DNA of 5,656 nt from an uncultured Clostridia bacterium (GTDB taxonomy: Bacteria > Bacillota > Clostridia > Peptostreptococcales > Anaerovoracaceae), in NCBI GenBank assembly GCA_937915045.1, contig CALDNM010000092.1, positions 1 to 5,656 on the forward strand, given 5' to 3'. The translations under genes and the position numbers were made by a program. The first letter of the stretch is position 1, and every line of letters starts with the position of its first letter. This document shows, in pieces, positions 1 to 5,530 of the stretch. The notes below the pieces were generated by a model that saw only the letters and a program-made list of their open reading frames with translations, was not told the origin of the DNA and did not search any database.

Positions 1-208
1 TAGTCGCCGAACTCGACTGCAGCACAGCCGTCGTGCATAAGCCCGCGAGCATGCCGAGCACTGGATTCCTCGTCAGCATGGCAAGGAACTTTTTCATCTT
101 GTCGCCGGCCGCTTTCTGAAGCCCGTCACTCATCAGATTCATCCCGTAGATGAATAAGGCCAGGCCGCCGAGCAGCGCGATCACCATCTTGAATACTTCA
201 CTGTTCAT
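1..208 (-). CDS. Na+/phosphate symporter family protein, N-terminal part (cut by window edge)
   Basis: The minus strand from 208 down to the window edge is open for 69 codons and starts MNSEVFKMVIALLGGLALFI. It carries a first hydrophobic helix (about residues 8-26), then a YGMNLMSDGL segment and an amphipathic KAAGDKMKKF stretch. The last visible residues, about 57-69, read LCTTAVLQSSSAT. This QSSSAT signature, after a glycine-containing helix, is the hallmark of the Na_Pi_cotrans repeat (NptA/YjbB-type and animal SLC34-type carriers). Family knowledge: these inner-membrane proteins move phosphate with sodium, and bacterial members often have a PhoU-like C-terminal domain, which would lie outside the window. 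The start is supported by an AAGGGG site 6 nt upstream. It is transcribed divergently from the pst operon, so co-regulation by phosphate is likely but inferred. Some homologues act mainly in phosphate export, so the direction of transport is not settled. Confidence 0.88.
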   Translation of the reverse strand, partial: MNSEVFKMVIALLGGLALFIYGMNLMSDGLQKAAGDKMKKFLAMLTRNPVLGMLAGLCTTAVLQSSSAT

Positions 209-214
209 AATTTT

Positions 215-220
215 CCCCTT
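215..220 (-). promoter_or_regulatory. Ribosome binding site of the divergent Na+/Pi symporter gene
   Basis: On the minus strand the sequence AAGGGG is followed by AAAATT and then ATG (208-206). The spacing of 6 nt fits a Shine-Dalgarno site and supports the chosen start. Confidence 0.6.
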
Positions 221-259
221 CTGTTTCTTACATCATAGTTACTCACTCTATGCAGAAGT

Positions 260-267
260 ATATTATG
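260..267 (-). promoter_or_regulatory. Possible -10 element for the divergent Na+/Pi symporter gene
   Basis: On the minus strand this stretch reads CATAATAT, which contains CATAAT and TAATAT, both close to TATAAT. It lies about 52 nt upstream of the start codon. No good -35 sequence sits 16-18 bp upstream; TTTCGC at 291-286 is the nearest and is poor. A promoter whose -35 function is replaced by an activator would fit, but this is inference. Confidence 0.22.
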
Positions 268-277
268 TCTCCGATGC

Positions 278-293
278 GCGAAAAAGCGAAAAA
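278..293. repeat. Perfect tandem repeat of 8 bp (GCGAAAAA x2)
   Basis: GCGAAAAA at 278-285 is repeated exactly at 286-293, immediately before the Pho-box array. The runs of five A at an 8-bp step may bend the DNA. No function is known to me; it may be chance in an AT-rich intergenic region. Confidence 0.5.
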
Positions 294-294
294 G

Positions 295-377
295 GTTAAG
301 GCAATGTTAAATTCATGTTAAATATTTTTTTACAAAATTAATCTCGATTTAACAGAATATTTAATGAACGTGTAACA
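295..377 (+). promoter_or_regulatory. Pho-box array (predicted PhoP binding region) upstream of pstS
   Basis: Eight TTAA-like hexamers lie on the plus strand: TTAAGG 296, TTAAAT 307, TTAAAT 318, TTTACA 329, TTAATC 338, TTAACA 349, TTAATG 361 and GTAACA 372. The first four are exactly 11 bp apart. The later steps are 9, 11, 12 and 11 bp. Family knowledge: PhoP of Bacillus binds direct repeats of TT(A/T/C)ACA separated by about 5 bp, that is one hexamer per helical turn. The location between two phosphate-transport genes makes this the expected reading. Orientation points toward pstS, although the same protein-DNA complex could serve the divergent symporter gene. Confidence 0.72.
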
Positions 378-378
378 T
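349..378 (+). promoter_or_regulatory. Candidate promoter core of the pstSCAB-phoU operon
   Basis: TTAACA (349-354, one mismatch to TTGACA) and TAACAT (373-378, four of six to TATAAT) are separated by 18 bp. Both overlap Pho hexamers. An equally possible pair is TTTACA (329-334) with CAGAAT (353-358), also 18 bp apart. Either would give a leader of roughly 75-100 nt. The exact start of transcription cannot be fixed from sequence. Confidence 0.28.
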
Positions 379-447
379 GGCGGGATTAATCTGTGACTGT
401 AAACGAAAGAGATGTAAAAGATAAAAGAAGGCACAGGTGTGTCGAAG

Positions 448-453
448 AAAGGA
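448..453 (+). promoter_or_regulatory. Ribosome binding site of pstS
   Basis: AAAGGA is followed by 9 nt and then the ATG at 463. It supports this start, which also yields a complete lipoprotein signal peptide. Confidence 0.6.
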
Positions 454-462
454 TGATGGAAA

Positions 463-1332
463 ATGAAACAGAAAGTAAAAAGGAAAGTATGTAAAATCAT
501 CGCGGCGGTGGCAGTAATGTCAGTGGCGGCAGCAGGTTTCGCGGGATGCGGGAGCAGCTCGGCGGGATCATCGGGGAGCAGCGCGGATGTAGTGATCGCG
601 GGATCGACATCAGTGCAGCCGCTTTCTGAGGCGCTCGCGAAAGAATATATGAAAGACAATAGCGGGGCAGACATCGAAGTCCAGGGAGGAGGCTCAGGGC
701 AGGCGGTCAAGTCGCTCAGCGATGGGATCGCGACGATAGGAGCTCTCTCGAGAGAGATAGACGACTCGGAAAAAAGCGACGTCAAAAAGACTTACATGAT
801 CGCAAAAGACGGAGTAGCGGTCGTAGTGAATAAAGATGTGAACGTTACTGATCTCACACTTGACCAGCTCAAAAAGATCTACACGGGAAAGATCACAAAC
901 TGGAAGAAGGTCGGAGGAGATGATAACAAGATCGCTGTAGTCAGCAGAGAAGAAGGCTCAGGAACGCGTGAAGCGTTCACGACAAAGACAGGCGTACTGA
1001 GCGACAACAAGGACAATACGACAAAGGACGCGGTAGTGCAGTCATCGACAGGAGCAGTCAATAAGACGGTCAAATCGACACCGTACAGCATCGGATACGT
1101 ATCGCTGGCATCGGTCAGCAATGACACAAAGACGGTCAAAGTAGAAGGCGTCGCGCCATCGGAAAGTACAGTGCTCGACGGGACATATAAGATACAGAGG
1201 CCGTTCATATACGCGGTAGGCAGCGATGTCAGCAGCGAGACTCAGGCGTTCATAGATTATGTGATGAGTGACGCCGGACAGAAACAGGTCAAGAAAAATG
1301 GATTCATCCCGGTGAACAAGGATGAGCAGTAA
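463..1332 (+). CDS. pstS: Phosphate ABC transporter, phosphate-binding lipoprotein PstS
   Basis: A 289-residue extracytoplasmic phosphate receptor. Residues 1-11 are basic (KQKVKRKVCK), 12-25 are hydrophobic, and FAGC places the lipidated cysteine at Cys29, followed by a Ser/Gly-rich tether to about residue 41. The mature protein shows the usual ligand loops in order: GSTSVQPL (47-54), QGGGSGQA (74-81), IGALSRE (92-98) and SREEGSGTRE (161-170), then SSTGAV (194-199) and QRPFIY (245-250). Family knowledge: serine, threonine and arginine side chains in these loops hold phosphate. Length and motif order are normal for the family. It opens the operon and lies 12 nt before pstC. Its upstream region holds a Pho-box array, so induction on phosphate starvation is expected. 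Lipobox position -3 is Phe, slightly unusual but tolerated. It shares about 60% identity by hand alignment over 136 residues with the second PstS at 4645. Confidence 0.97.
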   Translation: MKQKVKRKVCKIIAAVAVMSVAAAGFAGCGSSSAGSSGSSADVVIAGSTSVQPLSEALAKEYMKDNSGADIEVQGGGSGQAVKSLSDGIATIGALSREIDDSEKSDVKKTYMIAKDGVAVVVNKDVNVTDLTLDQLKKIYTGKITNWKKVGGDDNKIAVVSREEGSGTREAFTTKTGVLSDNKDNTTKDAVVQSSTGAVNKTVKSTPYSIGYVSLASVSNDTKTVKVEGVAPSESTVLDGTYKIQRPFIYAVGSDVSSETQAFIDYVMSDAGQKQVKKNGFIPVNKDEQ

Positions 1333-1344
1333 GGGGAAGAGAGC

Positions 1345-2223
1345 ATGTACACGAGAGAGAAAGTAATTGAAAAACTTATCTTTATCTGCGCGGCCGTATC
1401 AGTAGCGGCCGTCGCTCTCATAACGATATTCATATTCGCGCAGGGCATGCCGGCGATACAGAGAACGGGACTGCTGAAGTTCATATTCGGGACCGACTGG
1501 TCACCGACAAACGGCAGTTACGGGATACTCCCGCTGATAGCGGGTTCAATGGCAGTGACTATAGGCGCGCTGATAATAGGGATACCGACAGGACTCGGAT
1601 GCGCAGTCTTTCTGTCGGAAGTCCTGGATAAAAAGCAGGCAGGCTTTTTCAGATCGGCAATAGAACTTCTGGCCGGGATCCCATCGGTCGTGTATGGGTT
1701 TTTCGGACTGGCGGTCATAGTTCCGATGATAAGAGCCGTCGCGAATGTGTTCAGCCCCGATGCGGGAGCGACAGGTTTGTCGGTCCTCGCCGGAGCTATA
1801 ATACTGGCAATAATGATCCTGCCCACGATAGTGAGCATATCGGTCAATTCAATAGACGCTGTGCCGGTGACTTACCGCGAGGCGTCGTACGCGCTCGGCG
1901 CGGATCGCAGGGAAACGATCACAAAGGTCGTTCTCCCGGCAGCGAGGTCGGGGATATTCTCCTCGATAGTCCTCGGCATGGGAAGGGCCATAGGAGAGAC
2001 GATGGCTGTCCTGCTGATAACGGGAAATGTAGCGGTAGTGCCGCACGGCATATTCTCGCCGGCAGCTACCATGACGGGAACTATAGCGATGGAAATGAGT
2101 TACGCGACAGCGGAGCATCAGCAGGCGCTCTTCGCGATAGGCATAGTGCTGTTTGTGATCATAGTGATACTTAACGGCGCGGCCCAGGCAGTAATGAAGA
2201 AGTTCGGAGGTGAGGCCGCATGA
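1345..2223 (+). CDS. pstC: Phosphate ABC transporter permease PstC
   Basis: A 292-residue inner-membrane permease, one of two that form the phosphate channel. About six membrane helices can be read: roughly 11-33, 62-91, 105-127, 143-166, 203-226 and 262-284. The conserved FFRSAIELLAGIPSVVYGFFGL segment spans 101-122. The cytoplasmic EAA loop, which docks on PstB, is at 177-198 (YREASYALGADRRETITKVV, ending LP), followed by GMGRAIGETMAV at 211-222, typical of PstC/PstA. The start ATG is preceded by AAGGGGAAGAG, which overlaps the pstS stop codon. It follows PstS directly and its stop codon overlaps the pstA start by 4 nt. It is called PstC rather than PstA from gene order and the WSPTNGSYGILP periplasmic segment (52-63), similar to the WxP...YGxLP segment common in PstC. 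Confidence 0.96.
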   Translation: MYTREKVIEKLIFICAAVSVAAVALITIFIFAQGMPAIQRTGLLKFIFGTDWSPTNGSYGILPLIAGSMAVTIGALIIGIPTGLGCAVFLSEVLDKKQAGFFRSAIELLAGIPSVVYGFFGLAVIVPMIRAVANVFSPDAGATGLSVLAGAIILAIMILPTIVSISVNSIDAVPVTYREASYALGADRRETITKVVLPAARSGIFSSIVLGMGRAIGETMAVLLITGNVAVVPHGIFSPAATMTGTIAMEMSYATAEHQQALFAIGIVLFVIIVILNGAAQAVMKKFGGEAA

Positions 2224-3116
2224 CGGAGTCGGTCAAAAAAAGGCAGAGCGGCATCCGGCCGGTGACAGAGACGAGCCTGAAGGGCAGAAAGGCCCCGCGG
2301 AAAGAGGCACATGAGAAAGCGTTTTTCGGAATGATCTGGGCGGTAGCCGGGCTCACGCTCGCGGTGCTGTTCCTGATACTCGGATTCATACTCGTCAAAG
2401 GTGTGCCGCATATCACGTGGACATTTCTGTCAAAGGAGCCGGAAGCTCTAGGCGCGGAAGGCGGGATATTCTCAGTCATAGTCGGGACACTCGCGGTCAC
2501 AGTACTCGCGGTGCTCATATCGACACCGATAGGAGTAGCGGGGGCAGTATATTTCAGCGAGTACTCGAAAGGCGGCAGGATAATAAAGATCATAAGGTTC
2601 TTTACGGAAGTGCTTGCCGGGATACCGTCTATCATATTCGGACTGTTTGGATTCGCGTTCTTCGTGGTCTACATGCAGATGGGATGGTCGGTCATAGCGG
2701 GAGCGCTTACGCTCACACTGATGATACTTCCGACGATAGTGAGGACGACTGAAGAGGCGCTGAAGACAGTGCCGATGAGTTACCGCGAAGGAAGCCTGTC
2801 GCTTGGAGCGACAAAGTGGTACACGATAAAAAAAGTCGTGCTGCCGTGCTGCAAGGGAGGCATACTGACAGGAGTCATCCTCGGTGTTGGAAGAGCTATC
2901 GGAGAGACGGCGGCGCTCATGCTGACGATCGGAGGATCGCTCAACATACCGACATCGCTGTTCAGCTCGACAAGGACTATAGCGCTGCATCTGTACATGC
3001 TCGCGTCTGAAGGCATTTCGGACGATAAGACGTACGCCTGCGCCGCGCTTCTGATAATGATAGTGCTGCTGATTAATACGGCGGCAAACAGGATAGGAAG
3101 GAATATAAGCAAATGA
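2220..3116 (+). CDS. pstA: Phosphate ABC transporter permease PstA
   Basis: A 298-residue partner permease of PstC. The first 33 residues are strongly basic and lack hydrophobic character, so they probably lie in the cytoplasm as a flexible tail. Membrane helices follow at about 37-60, 84-112, 127-150, 156-174, 214-237 and 272-290. The helix-loop FTEVLAGIPSIIFGLFGF is at 128-145. The EAA loop is at 188-209 (starting YREGSLSLGATKWYTIKK), followed by GVGRAIGETAAL at 222-233. The periplasmic FLSKEPEALGAEGGIFSVI region (69-87) matches the PstA pattern of an FL...P...GGI motif before helix 2. The start ATG shares ATGA with the pstC stop, so translation is probably coupled. The gene likewise overlaps pstB by 4 nt. 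Confidence 0.96.
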   Translation: MTESVKKRQSGIRPVTETSLKGRKAPRKEAHEKAFFGMIWAVAGLTLAVLFLILGFILVKGVPHITWTFLSKEPEALGAEGGIFSVIVGTLAVTVLAVLISTPIGVAGAVYFSEYSKGGRIIKIIRFFTEVLAGIPSIIFGLFGFAFFVVYMQMGWSVIAGALTLTLMILPTIVRTTEEALKTVPMSYREGSLSLGATKWYTIKKVVLPCCKGGILTGVILGVGRAIGETAALMLTIGGSLNIPTSLFSSTRTIALHLYMLASEGISDDKTYACAALLIMIVLLINTAANRIGRNISK

Positions 3117-3892
3117 TAAGTAATGTGAAGACAACAAACGACCTCGCGTTCAAAATACGCGATCTGAATCTGCATTACGGCGACTTCCACGCGCTGAAGG
3201 ATATAGATATAGATATCCCGAGGCACAAAGTCACCGCGCTGATCGGACCGTCGGGATGCGGCAAATCCACGTTCCTGCGGACTCTCGACAGGATGCAGGA
3301 CACCGTTGAAGGAGCGAAGGTCGAAGGGGAGATATTGTTCGATGGAGAGGACATCTATTCGAAGGAATGTGATGTGACGGATCTCAGAAAAAAAGTGGGC
3401 ATGGTATTCCAGCGCCCGAATCCGTTCCCGAAGACGATATATGAAAATTTGGTATACGGGCCGAAGGTACACGGGATCACGGACAAGAAGAGGCTCGATG
3501 AAATAGTGGAGCGTACTCTCAAAGAGGTGGCACTCTGGGACGAGACGAAGGACAGGCTGCACACGTCGGCGCTCGGGATGTCAGGCGGTCAGCAGCAGAG
3601 ACTTTGCATCGCGAGGTGCCTTGCGGTGGAGCCGGAGGTGATCCTCATGGATGAGCCCACATCGGCGCTCGATCCGGTAGCTACGGCGAAGATCGAAGGG
3701 CTGCTGCATGATCTGTCGGGCAAATATACAGTAGTGATCGTGACGCATAATATGCAGCAGGCGGGCAGGGTGTCCGACCAGACGGCGTTCTTCCTGCTCG
3801 GGGAATTACTGGAAGTCAACAGCACGGAGAAGATATTTTCTGCTCCGGACAACAAGAAAACTGAAGAATATATATCGGGGAGGTTCGGCTGA
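3113..3892 (+). CDS. pstB: Phosphate ABC transporter ATP-binding protein PstB
   Basis: A 259-residue ATPase that powers the PstC-PstA channel from the cytoplasmic side as a dimer. All ABC motifs are intact: aromatic A-loop Tyr22 (LHYGDF), Walker A GPSGCGKST (45-53), Q-loop with Gln100 in MVFQRPNPFP (97-106), signature MSGGQQQR (156-163), Walker B VILMDE with catalytic Glu181, D-loop SALD (184-187) and H-loop His212 in VTHNMQQA. The PNPFP run after the Q-loop, LDRMQD (58-63) and SGGQQQRLCIAR are characteristic of PstB among ABC proteins. The first signature residue is Met where PstB normally has Leu, a minor change. Length is normal. The start overlaps the pstA stop (ATGA) and an AGGAAGGA site lies about 11 nt upstream. 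The stop codon overlaps the phoU start by one base. Confidence 0.97.
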   Translation: MISNVKTTNDLAFKIRDLNLHYGDFHALKDIDIDIPRHKVTALIGPSGCGKSTFLRTLDRMQDTVEGAKVEGEILFDGEDIYSKECDVTDLRKKVGMVFQRPNPFPKTIYENLVYGPKVHGITDKKRLDEIVERTLKEVALWDETKDRLHTSALGMSGGQQQRLCIARCLAVEPEVILMDEPTSALDPVATAKIEGLLHDLSGKYTVVIVTHNMQQAGRVSDQTAFFLLGELLEVNSTEKIFSAPDNKKTEEYISGRFG

Positions 3893-4581
3893 TGGAAGCA
3901 TACGGCAGTAATGATATAAAACGCGTCAACGGGCGGCAGCGCCTGGATGACGAGATGAAGAAGATAGACGACAAGGTGCTCGCGATGGCGGAGGCTGTGG
4001 AAGCGCAGATAATAGACGCGATGAAATCGATAGAGAACAAGGACATGATGCTGGCGAGGCAGGTCATGGACGGCGATGAGGAAATAGATGATCTGGAAGA
4101 TGAGATAAACTCGGATTGTTTCATGTTCCTCGCGACGCAGGCGCCCCTCGCGGGCGAGCTCAGGACAGCCGTATCTATAATGAAAACGATACGGGACATC
4201 GAGCGCATCGGCGATCACTGTGTCGATCTCGCGAAGTTCGCGATCAGACTGAATGATCAGGATTACTACAAAGAACTGATCGACCTTCCGCGCATGGCGA
4301 AGATGTCGGCACAGATGGTCTCGGATTCGATACGTTCATTCGTGGACAAGGATCTCAGGCTGGCCCGCAGGGTATGGAAGAAGGATGACGAGATAGATGA
4401 ACTCTATAAATTCGTACTCGAGGAGCAGATAAATGTGGCTTCGACAGAGCCTGACAAGGCGGAATGCGCGGTGCAGTTCGCGTTCGTCGCGGAGCATGTG
4501 GAGAGGATCGCCGATTACGCGACCAATATATGTGAGGAGACTGTGTTCATGCTTGAAGGAAAAGAATTAACAGAAATCTAA
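3892..4581 (+). CDS. phoU: Phosphate-signalling / transport regulator PhoU
   Basis: A 229-residue cytoplasmic all-helical protein made of two PhoU repeats. The matching cores are RDIERIGDHCVDLAKF (101-116) and EHVERIADYATNICEE (201-216). Each repeat carries an ExxxD metal-binding motif: Glu104/Asp108 and Glu204/Asp208, exactly 100 residues apart. Family knowledge: PhoU binds metal ions, dampens Pst uptake, and keeps the sensor kinase PhoR in its inactive state when phosphate is plentiful. Length is normal. The start forms TGATG with the pstB stop, and GGGGAGG at 3877-3883 is well placed. An alternative later start is unlikely because this is the only site with so good a ribosome binding sequence. 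The last codons (TTA ACA GAA ATC TAA) overlap the second Pho-box array; this TTA is the only one among the gene's 17 leucine codons. Confidence 0.96.
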   Translation: MEAYGSNDIKRVNGRQRLDDEMKKIDDKVLAMAEAVEAQIIDAMKSIENKDMMLARQVMDGDEEIDDLEDEINSDCFMFLATQAPLAGELRTAVSIMKTIRDIERIGDHCVDLAKFAIRLNDQDYYKELIDLPRMAKMSAQMVSDSIRSFVDKDLRLARRVWKKDDEIDELYKFVLEEQINVASTEPDKAECAVQFAFVAEHVERIADYATNICEETVFMLEGKELTEI

Positions 4582-4595
4582 CCTCCGCTTAATAT
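4567..4595 (+). promoter_or_regulatory. Candidate promoter of the second pstS gene
   Basis: TTAACA (4567-4572, five of six to TTGACA), a 17-bp spacer and TAATAT (4590-4595, four of six to TATAAT). Transcription would begin near 4602, leaving the ribosome binding site at 4629 intact on the mRNA. The better-looking TATATA at 4623-4628 is too close to the gene to serve, because its transcript would lose most of the ribosome binding site. Confidence 0.38.
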
Positions 4596-4605
4596 CTCTG
4601 TAACA
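4567..4605 (+). promoter_or_regulatory. Second Pho-box array, overlapping the 3' end of phoU
   Basis: Four hexamers sit at exact 11-bp steps: TTAACA 4567, CTAACC 4578, TTAATA 4589 and GTAACA 4600. The first two lie in the last codons and stop of phoU, the last two in the spacer before the second pstS. The TTAAT-N5-TGTAACA part (4589-4605) matches the same element at 361-377 upstream of the first pstS, with the five spacer bases differing. This strongly suggests PhoP control of the second pstS independent of the operon promoter. Confidence 0.65.
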
Positions 4606-4617
4606 TTGAAGTGTTAC
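4600..4617. repeat. Inverted repeat in the phoU - pstS2 spacer
   Basis: GTAACA (4600-4605) and TGTTAC (4612-4617) are exact reverse complements separated by TTGAAG. In RNA it would form a 6-bp stem with only two G-C pairs, followed by CTTTCTATAT rather than a clean U run. It is too weak for a confident terminator. The left arm is also a Pho hexamer, so the right arm may be an opposed half-site. Confidence 0.5.
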
Positions 4618-4628
4618 CTTTCTATATA

Positions 4629-4637
4629 GGGAGAGGT
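4629..4637 (+). promoter_or_regulatory. Strong ribosome binding site deciding the start of the second pstS
   Basis: GGGAGAGGT, continuing as GAT, is close to the full anti-16S complement AGGAGGTGAT. It ends about 7-8 nt before the ATG at 4645. A GTG at 4636 is in frame but lies inside this site, so it cannot be the start used with it. Confidence 0.65.
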
Positions 4638-4644
4638 GATAGAA

Positions 4645-5478
4645 ATGAAGAAGTTAAGGGATAAACTGAAGACCGCCGCCGCGATAGCGCTGTGCGCGGT
4701 CCTTTGCGCGGGTCTCGCAGGGTGTGCCGGTTCTTTCGGCTCGAGCGTGATCGTAACGGGCTCGACTTCTGTCCAGCCGCTCACTAAGGAGCTTGCTAAG
4801 GGGTTCATGGAAAGCGAGCGGGGCATCGATGTCATCGTGAACAGCACTGATTCATCGAAAGCTGTCGATGCTATTTCAGATTCTTCTGCCGATATAGGAG
4901 CTCTTTCGAGGGAGCCGGTCGACGGAGAGATGCAGTCGGTGAAGAAGAAATACACTATCGCAATCGATGGTGTCGCTGTCATCGTGAACAAGGATGTCGA
5001 GGTCAGCGATCTTTCTCTTTCTCAGCTGAAAAAGATATTCACCGGCGAAATAAAGAACTGGAGCGAGGTCGGAGGACAGGATAAGAAGATCACGGTCGTG
5101 AGTCGTGAGGCTGGTTCCGGCACCCGCGAAGTGTTCACTGAAAAGACAAAGGTGTACGATGGAAAGACAGACCGTACGACAAAGAGCGCGGCGGTCCGCA
5201 TATCCGCGTATAAAGTAGTGAAGACAGTCGCGTCGAAACAGGGCAGCATCGGTTACATCTCTCTCGCTCAGGCGGGCAGAAGTGTCAGGACTCTCAGTGT
5301 CAATGGTGTGATGCCGTCCGTGAAGACGGTGAGGAACGGAGATTATCCGATCCAGCGGCCGTTCATATATATCGTAGGGTATAACGCGAGCGCGGCTACG
5401 GGAAAGTTCATAAAATATGTCATGAGCGATGACGCGCAGGCGCGCCTGCAGGAGCGCGGTTACGTCACTGTGAAATGA
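4645..5478 (+). CDS. Second PstS-like phosphate-binding lipoprotein, with altered ligand loops
   Basis: A 277-residue paralogue of the PstS at 463. Start ATG 4645 is chosen over the in-frame GTG 4636 because of the ribosome binding site. Residues 1-10 are basic, 11-24 hydrophobic, and LAGC gives lipidated Cys27. Retained loops are GSTSVQPL (39-46), IGALSRE (84-90) and VSREAGSGTRE (152-162), plus QRPFIY (237-242). Two conserved loops differ: the glycine-rich QGGGSGQA of PstS is NSTDSSKA (66-73), keeping the serine but losing four glycines and gaining Asp, and SSTGAV becomes ISAYKV (186-191). It probably still binds phosphate or a similar oxyanion and could feed the same PstCAB channel; altered affinity, a different ligand or a sensing role are possible. 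It uses more T-ending codons than pstS and has its own Pho array upstream. Confidence 0.9.
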   Translation: MKKLRDKLKTAAAIALCAVLCAGLAGCAGSFGSSVIVTGSTSVQPLTKELAKGFMESERGIDVIVNSTDSSKAVDAISDSSADIGALSREPVDGEMQSVKKKYTIAIDGVAVIVNKDVEVSDLSLSQLKKIFTGEIKNWSEVGGQDKKITVVSREAGSGTREVFTEKTKVYDGKTDRTTKSAAVRISAYKVVKTVASKQGSIGYISLAQAGRSVRTLSVNGVMPSVKTVRNGDYPIQRPFIYIVGYNASAATGKFIKYVMSDDAQARLQERGYVTVK

Positions 5479-5510
5479 CAGAAAAATGTGATTTTGCCGA
5501 CTATTTTCAA

Positions 5511-5530
5511 TGACGAATTTGTTATCGTCA
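5511..5530. repeat. Inverted repeat downstream of the second pstS
   Basis: TGACGA (5511-5516) and TCGTCA (5525-5530) are exact reverse complements around an 8-base loop. No U tract follows, so this is not a typical intrinsic terminator. It could be an operator or a weak RNA stem. No convincing terminator was found anywhere in 5479-5582. Confidence 0.4.

Noticed and set aside
234..252. CATAG / CTATG inverted repeat in the symporter leader as a riboswitch or attenuator
   Set aside because: Five weak base pairs around a nine-base loop, with no other conserved structure visible; likely chance.
391..404. CTGTGACTGTAAAC as an E. coli-type Pho box
   Set aside because: The two CTGT units are 6 bp apart instead of 11 and lack the TCAT part; the TTAA array is a much better match to a Pho site.
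432..441. CACAGGTGTG palindrome in the pstS leader as an RNA hairpin
   Set aside because: The loop would be two bases, too tight to fold, and no longer stem is available.
2472..3562. Long open frames on the minus strand across pstA and pstB
   Set aside because: They are antisense to genes with complete family motifs, lack ribosome binding sites and recognisable domains, and give low-complexity Arg/His-rich proteins typical of shadow frames.
4623..4628. TATATA as the -10 of the second pstS, with GTAACA 4600-4605 as -35 at 17 bp
   Set aside because: Transcription would start near 4635 and remove most of the ribosome binding site; it can be kept only if a leaderless mode is assumed.
4636..4644. 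GTG at 4636 as start of the second pstS
   Set aside because: The GTG lies inside the GGGAGAGGTGAT ribosome binding site; ATG 4645 has ideal spacing and gives a normal lipoprotein signal.
5482..5496. AAAAT-GTG-ATTTT as an intrinsic terminator for the second pstS
   Set aside because: Only five A-T pairs with a three-base loop and no U run after a stable stem; far too weak.
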